The notes below the pieces were generated by a model, which saw only the letters and a list, made by a program, of their open reading frames with translations, had not been told where the DNA came from and ran no database searches. A stretch of 64,000 nucleotides of DNA from Acanthosepion lycidas (taxonomy: Eukaryota > Mollusca > Cephalopoda > Sepiida > Sepiidae): contig OZ010574.1 in the NCBI GenBank assembly GCA_963932145.1, positions 65,043,896 to 65,107,895 on the forward strand, written 5' to 3'. The number at the start of each line of letters is the position of its first letter. The first letter of the stretch is position 1. Both the position numbers and the translations under genes were made by a program. Below, in pieces: positions 43,969 through 56,140 of the stretch.

Positions 43969-45205
43969 GTGTTCCAGGTAATTGAGAACAAATAATATAA
44001 AGATAATTTGGTTTTAGTGGAAAAATGAAACGAAGAAAAGTAGAAGTGTTTAATAATTATTTCATCGGAAATTTCAAATAGGAGAACCGTGAAAACTAGA
44101 ATGTTGTTGTTATTTCTAATTTTTTCCTGTTTGGTACATTTTTTTACCATGTCTTTTACCTGAGACGGGAAGTAAAAGAATATTTTTCTTAGAAAGTTAT
44201 TAGGCAAATAGTGAAAGTTTTTATCTAAATATATGAGCACTGCTGATAGGTATGCTGTTTTGTATGTCAGATAGTGATGGGTTCACTGGGATTATCTTAA
44301 AATATATATATATATATTTTTGTTTTAATCATTTCTACTGTTATTATTATTGGTATGGTGGTTGCATTAAAATGCTACATTCAAGCAATTTCTATTTCCA
44401 GGTCCTTATAGTTTGAAAGTTTGTCAAATTCTTTTGCCAAGATGTTTTTATCAGACAGGATGGCCTTATCTATCAGATAGTGCTTATATTTTTTTTATTT
44501 TATCTTGTCCATTGGCTTTTATAGTGCTTTGACTTCTTTTCTACTTCATATTATTTCTATTACTCCCTTAACTTATTCTATTTTTCTTGTTATTCTTTGA
44601 TGCAGTTATTATTACAGGAGACATTTTCTCATTATTTCAACATCAAAGCTTTCCCTTCTTCTCAGTGTTTGATACACTTTGCAAAGAACTGCTTTGAAAG
44701 AGTCCAGTGCACAGGTTTGGGAATTATTTTATTATCTGTTATATAGAATGCAAACTTTATTGAATATCCATCTTCAAAGGGAACATTTATCTGTTGTTGG
44801 AAATAATATTAATCTTTCTTGCATTTTCCAGAAATATTTTTACCTGATAATTAAATCATTGTTATAATAATCATAAGATGAACAATTGTAACCATAATTT
44901 AAAACATCATATTACTAGAATTAGGAACTTTTCTATACTTGATGTTTATACAAATTATTGCTGAGAAATGAACAGTCATTTTAAAAATGTATGAAATTAT
45001 GCTTGCAAACCCACTGAGAAAGTAAAATGAGAATTTCCAAAATCTTTAAAGTTTGTTTTTTTGTAGGGTTTTTGTAGATAAATATATAGTCTTCCACAAA
45101 TCAAAATGTAGGCTTGTCAAAGTTAAGTCAAGGCAAAAGGTTGAAATTATATTCAAACATTTAAGATAAAAAGAATGAGAAAATGTTGTAGTTTCAAATA
45201 AAATA
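43969..45205. other. No recognisable gene
   Basis: AT-rich. A short TA run at 44302-44320. Confidence 0.5.
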
Positions 45206-45209
45206 ATAA

Positions 45210-45800
45210 AAATTATTTTAAACAAATAATACAAAATCTTTTAAGTTCATTACTGAAGACAGTCTGAAATAAAATTGATAATTCTGAAGAAAAGATAACA
45301 ATTGACATTGCATTTAAATTTTTGAAGATCAAACTTAACTGGAAAGCAAGAAGTGAGAAGAGAGTTCTACAAATGAGAAATGCAAGAGCAGAAGCTGTTA
45401 GCATAGAATTTATAGTTACATTTAGCCATTTCACTTGTAAAATGAAATGAACTTGTCACTACTCTAGTAATTCATTTAAATTCATGAAATCTAGGTACCA
45501 TAGAGAAAAGCACAGAACAATTGCCATGAAAATATTTATAGAAAAGACACAGAAAAGCTACTTTAAAGTGGTAGGAAAGTGACTGAAGCTAAGACATCAA
45601 GTCTGGACAATTAACATTGCAAATTCTTCTTTGGATTTTATCAAGAATCTCTAAATACATAGGAGAAACACTGGACCAGATGTGGTAGCAATATTCAATG
45701 CATGGATGAATGGCAGATTTATAGATATGTAAGGTAGATTCTGGAAAGAAAAATTGTCTAACATGACTCGGTGAACCAAACCCACAGGAAGCATTTACAG
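45210..45800 (-). mobile_element. LINE-D C-terminal fragment
   Basis: Minus-strand blocks ALAFLICRTLFSLLAFQ, SLIFKNLNAMS and further upstream ESTLHIYKSAIHPCIEY-like codons match the family. Non-coding now. Confidence 0.65.
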
Positions 45801-45854
45801 ATAAGATGTGTCTCTTCCTAATATGGGGGCCCTTTGATTGCTGGTATTAAATTA

Positions 45855-45934
45855 TTAGGTTGGTGCCAAAATAATGTCGTTTTCTCACATGGTAACATAT
45901 GTGAGAAAACGATATTATTTTTGCACCAACCTAA
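45855..45934. mobile_element. Mariner MITE, 80 bp, subfamily 1
   Basis: 36 bp inverted repeats with two mismatches, an 8 bp centre and TA duplications at 45853-45854 and 45935-45936. Same subfamily as 19100-19179. Confidence 0.92.
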
Positions 45935-45936
45935 TA

Positions 45937-46545
45937 GCTCATTGTAAGAACAGGAAAAACACAAGATTAATGAGATAACTGTGATCAACTTTATTTTGGT
46001 ACAGAAGAAGAGATAGAGAGTGATAATACTGGGATACTGTTGTAAACTAAATAAGACACCCCCCCTGTTTAACACAAATGATCTAAGCAAGATGCCTTAA
46101 ATAAAGAACTTGAAGTGAATCAGTAGAAATCCATTGAAGTCAGTTGAGGAGAAAAAATTGATCACCGTGAGTAGTCTTAAGCAAGACATAATATTATAAC
46201 TGCTAGGTATGGCAAATGCATAAGTAGTGAATCATGTTTCTTAGCTTTAAATAGGGAGCATTTATTAAGCAATAATGTAACATCTGGCTAATCTCATGTC
46301 AAATTGAGACGTATGCAACATAAAATTCTCTAAGCTTTCTTGATTAATTCAATTTACCATTTTATTTAGCACGTTTTATGCCACTGTGATCACCACTCCC
46401 CTCCATCTCACAAATAAGCTTCAATTCAAAGCAGAATAGTGCGATGACTTGCTGGTTTCTTTTGAACCAAAGACGTTGGGGTTACCCCATTCTTCCTTGG
46501 GGATGGGGGGGTTTGATTAAAAGTGCAGTACCTACAAGGAAGCAG
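45937..46545. other. No recognisable gene
   Basis: Possibly distal LINE-D sequence to about 46300 ('cagtagaaatccattgaagt'), not confirmed. Confidence 0.35.
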
Positions 46546-46549
46546 ATGG

Positions 46550-46745
46550 TTTGAATTCAGAGTTTCCTTCTCCTAAATTGGTTGGCACTCATGTTTATAG
46601 GACCCAGTCTGTCCTGCTATTTTACCCATAGCTGGAGGGAGAAGAGATGGATTCATACCTTTCCCAAGAATATTAGCGTGTAAATGAATGAAATGAACTC
46701 ATCTGGAATTCAAACTTGACTCTCCAATTCCACTCTTTCTTGACT
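46550..46745 (-). mobile_element. tRNA-derived SINE
   Basis: 'gtctgtcctgctattttacc', 'agctggagggagaagag' and 'gaattcaaacttgactctcc' (B-box side) match the SINE family on the minus strand. Head incomplete. Confidence 0.7.
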
Positions 46746-47628
46746 GCACACCAGAATATCTAATGATTCTAATAAACCAACAAAGAATTATTCTCCAAAA
46801 TAAGTCTATCAAAATCTTTCATATGATCTTTGCACACATATAAGTACAAAATCACACTTCTCTACACACACATTCATATTTTAATTTTGTAAAAATTATA
46901 TAATTAAAGGTAGATTACTTGCACTTATTAAAACATGAATATATTTATTTAATAGGAATATATTAAAAATATAATGCAATTAGCATTAAAAATTAATTAA
47001 AAATTATGAATTTAAAAATAAAGTAAATATAAATTACATTAAGAATTAGAATTAAAAATGTTTTTTTTTTTAATTAAAATACTAATATTCCCTACTCGTA
47101 TATATAATTTTTTAATTTTTTTTTCTTTACATACATATATACATACCACCTATTTTAATTACCAAATATAATTTTAAAACTTTAAAATTAAAAAAAAAAT
47201 GTAATCCTTGCATAATATATAACTCTACCAACATTGTGATAAGCAGATATATTATAATTCAAAATTATGTTACTGTCAGTTCATACTCAGCACCTGAAGA
47301 TTGTGTCATTCATGAAACTGATTCATGCTTGCAGTGAGAGATAATATGTATATTATCACAATAGCTAGGGAGGAGTAGATGTGGTAGGCATCAATAAACT
47401 ACAGAAGAACTCAAAAATGATCACTGCATTTCAGTATTGAAATAATGTTTAAGCTTACTTTTTAAAAGTTCAATAATTCTTCTGCTGCCACTTAATTTAA
47501 AGATGATTTGTTGTATGTACATCCTTATAAAAAATTATTTTTATTTCATGGATAACAGAACGGAGGACAATTTATAAAATAAAATTAATATATTGTAAAA
47601 ATGGGAAAATAGAAATTAGAATTAGTTA
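46746..47628. other. Very AT-rich, no feature
   Basis: 46880-47230 is almost entirely A and T with simple runs. Nothing else identified. Confidence 0.6.
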
Positions 47629-47630
47629 TA

Positions 47631-47686
47631 TTAGGTTGGTGCAAAAATAATATCGTTTTTTGACGTATTTTTTAACACCAACCTAA
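47631..47686. mobile_element. Mariner MITE, deleted copy (56 bp)
   Basis: Begins TTAGGTTGGTGCAAAAATAA and ends AACACCAACCTAA, flanked by TA. The right arm has lost about 40 bp, so the inverted repeat is unequal. Confidence 0.85.
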
Positions 47687-47818
47687 TACATTCAACATTT
47701 AAACATAATAGCAAATTAAGTAAAACATTATGGAATCTATATGAATAAATGTGAAATTGGAGCTCAATTCTCACATGAATTATGAAATTAAAAACCTCCA
47801 TCACTATAATAATTTGGT

Positions 47819-49045
47819 ATTTACTTGACTCTCCCCATACAATGTGGGGAGCCCAAGTGCGTACACCCAGGCTAGGAACAAAATTTGCCATAGTCCCCAC
47901 AACCGTCAGTTACACTAGCCTTGGTTTGATCACCAATCCCTCTCTCTGATCCAATGAGAGGGCATGGCCTCGGACAGCTGTTCTCCAGGGCTGGGCACCT
48001 CTCGGTATAATTTTCCTCAGTTGTGACTCTGTCATTCAGTGGAGCTGTCCCTGAGTGCACTCTGCCCAAAGACAGACACACAACTGAGAGATGATAAATA
48101 AATATGTTACAAACTTCTTTATAGTAATTTACATCCGGTATTTACTCTGTCTCCCCAATTAGATGAGTTGTGACACAAAGCCAGTTTTTAAGGTGGGGAC
48201 CCAAGTACATACATTGGGCTAGAAACAAAAATTACCTGAGGTTGTGACACAAGGTCAGTTTAATGTGAGGAGCCCAAGCATGTACACCCAGGCTAGGAAC
48301 AAAAATTGCCTGCAGCCCCGCAACAGTCGGTTGAGCTGGCCTCGGTGCGAGCACTGATCCCTGTCTCTGGTGCAATGAGAGAACGCAGCCTTGGGTAGCT
48401 GTTCCCCAGGGCAGGGCACATCTCAGTATAATTTTCTTCAGTTGCAACTCTGTCCTTTGACAGTCACACCCCTGAGTGCACACTGCCCAAAGACAGATGC
48501 AACTAGTCATAGCTGTGAGGCTACCAGAACAGGGATGGACCTCTGTGACTGGAAAGTATTAGAATGTTTATACCACACGAGAATGGTTTACACACTAGGT
48601 ATTTACTCTGTCTCTCAACTAAGATAAGTTGTGACACAAGGTCAGTTTTTCAAGTACATACACCCAGGCAAGGAACAAAAATTGCCGGCAGTCTATGCAA
48701 ATGTCAGTTGCACTGGCCTCTGATCCCTCCCTCTGATGCAATGAGAGGGTGCGGCCTTGGGCAGCTGTTCCCCAAGACTGGGCACCTCTCAGTATAGTTT
48801 TCCTCAGTTGTGACACTTTTCTTTGACAGAGTTGCCCCTGAGTGCACACTACCCAAGGACAGATGCAACAGAGAGATGATAAATAGATGTGTTACAAACC
48901 CCTTGAGAGAGGTGTTTACACACACTATTTACTCATTTCCTCTACTAGGACAAGATGTGACAAGGCCTTATTTTAGGTGGGGATCTGATAGTGTACACCC
49001 ATGCAAGGGACAAATTGCCCACAGCCCCTGCAAACTCTATCCCTG
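47819..49045. repeat. Tandem array of units about 320 bp, five copies
   Basis: Copies begin near 47819, 48139, 48238, 48600 and 48926. They share 'tatttactctgtctc', 'ttgtgacacaaggtcagttt', 'gtacacccaggctaggaac', 'gagggtgcggccttgggc', 'cagctgttccccag', 'cacctctcagtataatttt' and 'ctgagtgcac'. Copy 2 is truncated and copy 3 has an insertion. GC content is clearly above the surroundings. Overlapping frames in both strands follow the repeat and are not conserved as proteins. Confidence 0.85.
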
Positions 49046-49049
49046 ATAA

Positions 49050-49730
49050 GGAGTACTTTAACCCATAAAAATAGCATACATTAAAACTATATTTTATTAT
49101 ATATACTCAAGGTGCGATGACATGCATGTTGTTCGTTTTTGATTTTGTCAACTGCACTGTGTCAATCTGAGGACAGTGAAGAGGATTTGGAAAGAGTTGG
49201 ATGATATCTCCAGTCAACATCATGGTGTTTGGAGTGATCACTAGTGATAGTGACATTATGCCTCCATTCATCTCTCCATTTATTTTCACACAGGGCTTCA
49301 GATTAAACACAAAGTGCCTTGAGGAGGTAGTGCTGCTCTGGGTCAAGTGGGTGGCTACTGGAAGACTGTATGTCTAACAACAGAACTCTGCACCATGCTA
49401 CACAAGTAGGAGAACCCAGTCATGGCTGTCAGACAATTTCTGCAATTATATCACCACTTACATCTGATCTCTTGATTATTATGTGTGGGGCACAGTTGAG
49501 TTAGACAAACAAAATTCCTTGTAACACCAAAGAAGAAGGTGCAGGAGATTCTGAAGTCGTCTGGAGGCCGTGGTTGAAGCCAAAGGCAATTTTATTGAAT
49601 AAATTTGCACTTTACTATTTCAAGATATTTTTGTGTAATTTTGGTAAATATATCTGTTAAAATGAGATGTCTGTGTTATTTTCATTTTTGTGTAATGTAG
49701 ATGACAATTTATACATCACACACTGCATAT
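49050..49730. other. No recognisable gene
   Basis: No family motif. A 79-residue frame on the minus strand (49346-49107) has no support. Confidence 0.45.
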
Positions 49731-49754
49731 ATATATATATATATATATATATAG
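49731..49754. repeat. (TA)n microsatellite
   Basis: TA run at the 3' end of the following minus-strand SINE. Confidence 0.9.
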
Positions 49755-49759
49755 CTGGC

Positions 49760-50187
49760 AACTTGTATTCAAGGATACCCGTCTACTAGAGTGGCTAGCC
49801 AATCCATAATACAGACACTTGCTCTGGCACATTTGTGTTTGTTCAACACCTGTTGTTTATACTGCAACTCTGTTGAGCAGACTTTAGTTAGAGTTTCTGG
49901 GAAAGGGCATGTTATCAACAATTTAAACAAGGCCAGCATGCTCAAGCCCTCAGCCACGATGACTTGTGACTTCATGCTAGCTTAGCTTTTGATGGCCCCC
50001 AAGGGTTCCATCTACCCAATTTCACTCACAAGGCTTGGGTCAAACTGTGGGATGGTTTTCGGGCACTTTTCAAAGGTGCCACATGCTGGGATCAACCCCT
50101 CCAGTCTGATAACATCAGGAAGTCTCTTTCCTGACCAATTGAACATGGTAAGAACCCAGACCCATTCTAACCACTCGGCCATGTGCC

Positions 50188-50190
<3 letters not shown>
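49760..50190 (-). mobile_element. tRNA-headed SINE, second family
   Basis: Minus strand starts 'ggggcacatggccgagtggt' (strong A box TGGCCGAGTGG), with 'ggggttgatcccagcatg' as a possible B box about 80 nt later, then about 330 bp of body. 54600-54735 shares the far end ('gctagccaatcc', 'caggcacatttgtgtttgtt'). The B box is too far away for a simple tRNA, so the head may be a tRNA with an insertion. Confidence 0.6.

Positions 50191-50191
<1 letters not shown>

Positions 50192-50252
<61 letters not shown>
50192..50252. repeat. (TA)n(CA)n microsatellite
   Basis: TA then CA run directly 5' of the SINE. Confidence 0.95.
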
Positions 50253-50254
<2 letters not shown>

Positions 50255-50259
50255 TCGCA

Positions 50260-51290
50260 TCCCATATATAAATGTATATGTTATTAGTATATATATCTTA
50301 TTTATATATACATATGTGTGTTCTTTCATTTTTTTAATACATTAAAACACATTATATGATGTTATAAGTTGACAGACTAAGTAAAATTAGTCTAAGATAT
50401 TTCTTTGCAAGCATTTTATGTTTGTGAATGAATAGTAATACACTAATCATAACTACTTTCTCTGAAGAGGTGCAGAAAAGCTCTTAGACTTACCAAGAAG
50501 ACCCTTGCCCTCAAGCTCTTATGATTGGTCAAATTTTTGAAAGTGGTTCAAGCAAAGGACTTTTCAGTTTCTTATATATGAAAATTCCTTACGTTCTGTT
50601 ACTTTTATTGAAATCTAAAGACTGAATGAATTTACACAAGAAAATATTTTTAAATAAAAAAAAAAAAAAATGTAAACATTTGCATACCCTAATATCCACA
50701 TGAAACCCAATCATATGTATTTTTCTTCCTCATATCAGAAAATGATAAAAGGAAATATTGTAGATGGATGTATCTGACGCTACTGAAGAATAGGAGGTAT
50801 AAATTATTAATCAAAGAGTCGAGACACTATTTAGTCTCTTAAGTAATCTTAATGTTTTCTCTCCAGGAATTCCTGGGTCATTAAAGGATTGATACATGTT
50901 ACTCTAAAGCCTAAATAATAGATTTCTCATGCATGTTTTGGGTAATGCTGGTGTTTGGTAATTTCTACACACAAAGTTACATAGCCTGGAGAAAGTATAT
51001 TACATACAGCTCAGAAAAATTAAGCAACATTGTACGATTACAAATTAAAATTGTCAAAGATGTACACATCAACACTTCTGACTGGTGGTGTGACCACTTA
51101 CATTCTTTACCAAATTGGTTAGTTCTTTGAGACTCTCCAGGGACATGATTTCTTCCTAAATTCTTGCTCTTCATGTATACAAGCACAGATGTGAAGAGAT
51201 GTGCACTGATCAATTAAACATTCCAGACCATTTCCCAAAGACACACTTAGAAAACAGTGTCGCTGCTTCTTCACCTAAGATCAATATACA
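50260..51290. other. No recognisable gene
   Basis: AT-rich. Nothing identified. Confidence 0.45.
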
Positions 51291-51295
51291 TAATA

Positions 51296-51560
51296 TGAGG
51301 GAGTTTATTATGCTGATGATATAGGCATTTATAGTTGGGACAAGAATGATTTGAATAAAAAAATCAACATCCTTTATCAAGTATTCCAAGAAGTAAGATT
51401 TAAGATAAACATTTCTCAAACAGAAATTATGGTCTGGAATTGGAATATAAGTAGTGATGGTGCATACCCTAAATCCTTCATAAAACCCCAGGATGTGGAA
51501 TCAGTAAATACTAAAAATTTCCAATAACTTGCTATATGGACAGTTATGTTATATTAAGTG
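51296..51560 (+). mobile_element. LINE-E reverse transcriptase fragment
   Basis: Around 51308-51450 the frame reads YADDIGIYSWDKNDLNKK, then ILYQVFQEVRFKINISQTEI and MVWNWN, YPKSFIKPQD: the catalytic YADD box and the following segment of a non-LTR reverse transcriptase not seen elsewhere in the window. Truncated on both sides. Confidence 0.7.
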
Positions 51561-51604
51561 TATGGTTACAGAACAAAGAAGAAACCACAAAGGTTGATGA
51601 ACAC

Positions 51605-51853
51605 TGTCTTAATGACCAGGGGGGTAGTACCTGTTAGGGTCCCAGCTATGAGCAATTAGTGAAACGTACCCAAACAAATACATAACATTATGAAAGTATA
51701 ACAATACATATTTTTAGTAAAATTACCAGCAATACATTTTATTCCTAGTTGAAGGCATACAATTGTGTTCAAAATATATTTAGCTGAAGTCATAAAATTG
51801 TATTCAAAATATTTATATTTGGTATTAAATAACCCATAGAAGTTGATATGCCA
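51605..51853 (+). mobile_element. Minisatellite-bearing retroelement, short copy
   Basis: 'gtagtacctgttagggtccc' and 'agctatgagcaattagtgaa' match the body. A few degenerate units follow (51710-51800), then the 3' stem-loop (51820-51853). 5'-truncated. Confidence 0.7.
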
Positions 51854-51884
51854 CTAAACAAAATCAATCAACCAATATGAAAGA

Positions 51885-52108
51885 ACTCTTTCATGACATT
51901 AATCCACAGAATATCCTGCAATTTCTTAAAGAAATCAAACTGTATTCCAAAACATAACTTCAACAAACCTACAACATAAAACACATATATCACCACCTCT
52001 ACGAACATGTATACAAACAAAAGCTGAGTATCACCTATCATATATTCAATTGTGAAAGAAAGCTGAATAACATATATTTATTACTTCAAGGTTCACAAGA
52101 AAATTAAA
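51885..52108. other. Probable retroelement coding debris
   Basis: Between two 3' stem-loops. Codons for CNFLKEIKLYSKT or HKHTYHHLYEHVYKQK are suggestive but unassigned. The element ending at 52145 may start here. Confidence 0.3.
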
Positions 52109-52110
52109 TT

Positions 52111-52145
52111 TCAGTATTAAATGACCCATAAGGAGTTGATATGCC
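52111..52145 (+). repeat. 3' stem-loop, copy at the end of an unknown element
   Basis: 'tcagtattaaatgaccc' and 'aggagttgatatgcca': the outer stem is weaker. Followed by a CAA-rich tail, as in other copies. Confidence 0.55.
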
Positions 52146-52199
52146 ATTAGACAAACAATCAAAACATTTATTAGCTACATTTTATTATTATTACACTTT

Positions 52200-52335
52200 T
52201 ATATGCTATGTCCCTTTCAAATATGGTTGATTATAGCTCACTACAACTTCCTTTCTTTTGTAGTTCTAAGCAATATTTGTCCTCTTACTATCCCTCCCAT
52301 TCTTCATTCTGCCATCCATTTATGCAAACTCATTA
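52200..52335 (-). mobile_element. LINE-A 3' end fragment
   Basis: 'tatgtccctttcaaatatgg' and 'cttttgtagttctaagcaa' are the LINE-A end read from the other strand. Short. Confidence 0.55.
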
Positions 52336-52384
52336 AACAGAATGTGTCAGAGGTAGTTTTGCTCGATACCATAAATTGCCACAA

Positions 52385-52580
52385 AACCAAAACATTTACC
52401 TGGCATCTTGAGTTATGTACTTAAATTACCTTCTCAGATTGAGACTTTCATGTGGATGTCATGCATGATGTCAAACCCATTTAGAAATATCTAAACTGTC
52501 ATTTGTATACAACTACTTCCTAAGATCAATGGTGAAAAAAAAGCTTTGAATGAGTGAAGCTTGAAGGTCTTGGCATAAAT
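52385..52580 (+). mobile_element. LINE-B fragment
   Basis: 'ttctcagattgagactttca', 'atgtcatgcatgatgtcaaa' and 'aatatctaaactgtca' match 4330-4420 (RLRLS...ISKLS). Confidence 0.6.
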
Positions 52581-52669
52581 TATGCTTCTTTAAACATTGT
52601 GAAGTGACAACACAGATTTTTATTCTTAAATAATGTCTTAAATCTAAATGGTCATTCTTCTTCATCATG

Positions 52670-53400
52670 CCATTTTCTTTTAGGATGTTGGCAGTCATGG
52701 ATCATGGCTCTTCACAATTTCCTGTCCTTTCTAGGGATGAATAAATTTTGTCGTTTTTAATCTCTCTTAAACCCTGTTCTATACATTTACTTGTTATGCA
52801 TTGTTTTCATCTGTAATGATTCTTCTTTACTATGTTCTGTATCTCTTCAGGACATTGGCAATCATGGCTCTCCACAATTTCCTGTCCTTTGTAACTCTTA
52901 ATAAATTGTCATTTTGTTATCTCTCCTAAACCCTGTTTATGTCATCCATTTACCCAAGCTCACCAGGTAGGTTATGCATTGTTTTCTTCCCCCTCAATAT
53001 TGCCTTCAATATTTCCTGTCAGTGTCAAATTTTTCAAGCCCTCTTTCTTCATTATGTGCCCTAGAAATTTCAATTTTCTGTGTCCATTTTGTTGTTGCAC
53101 ATATCTTTGGTTCATTATATTCTCAGCATATTCTGTAGAACCACATTTCTGTTGCTTCGAGTCTCTTCTTCATCTGCAAAGGAGATTGTCCAGCATTCAA
53201 TGCCATATAGAAACACTGACATGTCACAGTTCAGTACACTTTTCTTTGTTTCTAATGAAATTTCTCTGTTATTTTTTTTTCTATTACTTTGCTAAGCTTC
53301 TGGAATGCATCATTCACTAATCCAATGTAAGTTCAGATTTCAGTGTCACATTTCCCGTTCTCTGTTAAAACATTAAGTTTATCTCAGTAGAGAAAGCAGA
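52670..53400 (-). mobile_element. LINE-A 3' fragments, locally duplicated
   Basis: The 3' end ('tggctctccacaatttcctg' type) occurs twice, at 52680-52840 and 52845 onward. The second continues through C-terminal codons to about 53400. Either a local duplication or two insertions. Confidence 0.6.
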
Positions 53401-53409
53401 GCTGTACTG

Positions 53410-53530
53410 TCAGAGGAGTTAATGGCTAAGTGGTTAGAATGTTGGTATTCTGTCTATGAGACCTATTCAAATTTTGCAAATAAAGACACCTTCTATGAAC
53501 TTAGATCTCCTCATGTTTATTTGAGAAGCA
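53410..53530 (+). mobile_element. tRNA-like SINE head
   Basis: 'taatggctaagtggttagaa' (A box) and 'gacctattcaaatttt' (B box) are about 40 nt apart, as in tRNA promoters. No full body. Confidence 0.5.
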
Positions 53531-53645
53531 AAAGTAATTTTTCTTACTCTTTAATTGATTCATTTATTTTCTAACATGTTATTTAAAGTCAGAAAATATT
53601 TTTAGATTGTAAGAATTTTTTTTGGTTGTGCAAGATAATGCTTAG

Positions 53646-53927
53646 TGATAAGTCTTACTGATTAACCCATAGATGGGGGGTGAATAGGTGGATTCATAAC
53701 TTTCCCAAGGGTATTTGCACATAAGTAAATATAACGAACACAATGGGAACTAGAACTCAGCTCTCTGACTAACAATTCCAAACTGTTATCCATCACACCA
53801 CCTTCACATCCAAGCTTACAACACCTGGTATTCCCAACCAGTCACCCATCTAGGTACTGATCAGGATCAATGTTGCTTAACTTTGGTGATCTTACAGGAG
53901 CCAGTGTTTCAATGTGATGTGGCCATA
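53646..53927 (-). mobile_element. Composite 5S rRNA-tRNA SINE, second copy
   Basis: Minus strand: 5S-like 53927-53812 (with 'accaaagttaagcaacattg', 'tcagtacctagatgggtgac', 'aataccaggtgttgtaagct'), then a tRNA-like part ('ggtggtgtgatggataac', 'gagctgagttctagttccc'), then the body ('tacttatgtgcaaatac', 'cttgggaaagttatgaatcc', 'atctatgggttaatca'). Order equals that of the copy at 2822, confirming a family rather than a chance junction. The 3' stem-loop is missing. Confidence 0.85.
53812..53927 (-). ncRNA. 5S rRNA-like sequence (SINE head)
   Basis: Better preserved than the copy at 2822. Full-length similarity with all internal promoter blocks recognisable. Embedded in a SINE, so not a rRNA gene. 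Confidence 0.8.
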
Positions 53928-53934
53928 AACTCAT

Positions 53935-54590
53935 CTGTTACTCTTGCCTCTTGAAAAAAAAAACAAGGGCACAGAGATATACTTAAATATAAAATTAATT
54001 AACTTCCCACACTTTGAGACCCTCATTTATTTGAATAGCAAGAGTACAGAATGAAATGGGGGTATGTCTATTTACTGGAGTTTAAAAATTTAAGTTATCT
54101 CTCCCTGTTTATTTGTGAGGCAGGAATAATTATGTTCCAGGCGGCAAACTTACTGATCTTTTATAAGTATGGTTCTCTAATCTCAACGTCAGTTCTTCCA
54201 TGGTATTCTGGAGTTGATTGACATTTAATTAGAGTATTTGAATGGGTTTTTCCTTAATATATTTTTTTCTTCTTAATGTGAAACAGGTTTCTTTAAGAGT
54301 TAAAATCATAAATAGATGTAGCAAAAAAAATCATCCAAGAAAATTTTGTGGGAATTTCAGAATATAGCATGTATCAGGAAATGACAGCATCTTAAAAGCT
54401 TAGCTCACTACATATATGATTTCCTAATGCCTTTCACCTGTTGGGAGGGGGAGTCTTCACTAGAATGTTGGAATAATTTGATGTAATCTGTAAAAAGAGA
54501 AATGATAAAGTGACATAAACTGATGTCTTCTATAAGAATATGGATTAAATATTATAAAAATTTATTGTATTATCGATTTAATATATAGGT
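53935..54590. other. No recognisable feature
   Basis: AT-rich. Nothing identified. Confidence 0.45.
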
Positions 54591-54599
54591 AGAGTATGC

Positions 54600-54735
54600 A
54601 GTTCAGTGGTTGGCCATTCATATCTGGGGATGTTCGTCTACTACGGCAGCTAGCCAATCCCTGTTGCAGAAGCTTGCTCAGGCACATTTGTGTTTGTTCA
54701 ACAACCACAGAGCTCACCTGTAGTTTATTATCATT
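54600..54735 (-). mobile_element. Second-family SINE, partial
   Basis: 'tctactacggcagctagcca', 'gcttgctcaggcacatttgt' shared with 49775-49850. Head absent. Confidence 0.6.
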
Positions 54736-54739
54736 TTAA

Positions 54740-55370
54740 TTTATATGTGATATTGTGGAGGCACAGACCTAATCAAACAGGAAGTTAATGCCTCAGTCAA
54801 AAATGAGAATGATTAATAGACTTTGTACACAGGCTCAGCACATAACTTCCATTTCTTTCAACTTAAAAAATAGAAATACAGATCACATATTTCAGTCAGA
54901 GAACTGACCATCTAAAAGATTGAATAGATGTAAAATCCAGAACAAAATGTATATAAAGGAAAGCAGAATTAGATTCAGGGTCATATTTTTTTTTTTTTTT
55001 TTTTTCAACCACTGCTACTGGAAATCACGTTGGTCATTTCTTTGATACATTTTCAAATAACCAATTTGTAGGACATGATTTTTCTCAACTGATAGAAACA
55101 ATGTTTTCTCTCATAGACATAACTACAGAAATATTATACACTATTTTTCTTTCACATAAATATTCAATACAAAAAACAGAACACACATAATTTGATATTT
55201 CTTTATGAACTACCGTACAGACATTTATGAAGACAAAGAACTTTAATCACTCATCAAATTCCAAAATTGTTGTTATATATTCACTATTATTGAATGTTTA
55301 TATAAGTTTATAAAATCTTAAAACAATTTTTCAGAAAAATAGGTTTCTCAAGTTCAGTAACTGTTATCAT
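54740..55370. other. No gene; poly(T) at 54988-55006
   Basis: A poly(T) tract and AT-rich sequence. Confidence 0.5.
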
Positions 55371-55371
55371 T

Positions 55372-55770
55372 CCTTCCAATGGATGGAGGTTTCCTTCCTA
55401 ACCTTTTATTTGAAGTGGTGTGGAATGGCAACATCTTGATTGTCATTATTTTCTCTTTGAGTTATATGTCATATCTATTTTAGTAATTGCTACTGTTGGT
55501 AGTCCTTAAGTAATGTTTTCTGTTATTTGGTACAATTCTTTGTTTATGATTTTGTAGCCCCATTTCACAATATTCAAAGAATGATCGTTGCCATGACTCT
55601 CAACCTTCACTCGCTCAAAGCCTTTGTTCACCATATATTTTAGAAAGTGGTTTTATACAGCTAACAGTTTAGATATTTCTAAATCTGTTTGATGCCATGC
55701 ATGACATCCATATGAAAGTCTCAATCTGAAGTGGTTTGTAGGGACATTATTATTATTATTGTTGTTAATA
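55372..55770 (-). mobile_element. LINE-B 3' fragment
   Basis: The minus strand gives FRLRLSYGCHAWHQTDLEIS and KLLAV, then codons for KGFERVKVESHGND and, after shifts, the LPTVAITKID and RRKPPSI-type end. Best copy of this family. Confidence 0.65.
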
Positions 55771-56138
55771 AATAAAAAATATAAAATAATAATAATAATG
55801 AATATCATAAATAAAATAAAACAAATAATACTAAAACGTTGTTTAAAATAAATAAACCAAAAAATATAAAAAGTTCTCCCATCATGCAATAGAAAATTTC
55901 CTGCTGGAAAACAGAAATCCCACCAAAAGACACAGAATTCAGTCTCTTTGCTACTGACCATTGGAAAGTCGAGACATCCACCTCCTCTCTCCAGGACATT
56001 GCTTGTTATAATATGAAGTAACTTTTTTCTTTATCACATTCAACATTAAAACACTTGTAACAGAAAAAAAATGCACACACACCTGTACACAAAACAAATA
56101 AATTGTATGATTTTACTTTACAATTTAACATCTTTTCG
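55771..56138. other. No recognisable feature
   Basis: (TTA)n-like and AT-rich sequence. Confidence 0.4.
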
Positions 56139-56140
56139 TA

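Noticed and set aside
47872..48925. Several 70-90 codon frames on both strands suggesting a GC-rich gene
   Set aside because: They repeat with the 320 bp array unit, shift frame between units and carry stops in the corresponding copies.
50150..50190. A tRNA gene (strong A box TGGCCGAGTGG on the minus strand)
   Set aside because: No complete cloverleaf. The possible B box is about 80 nt away and the rest matches a SINE shared with 54600-54735.
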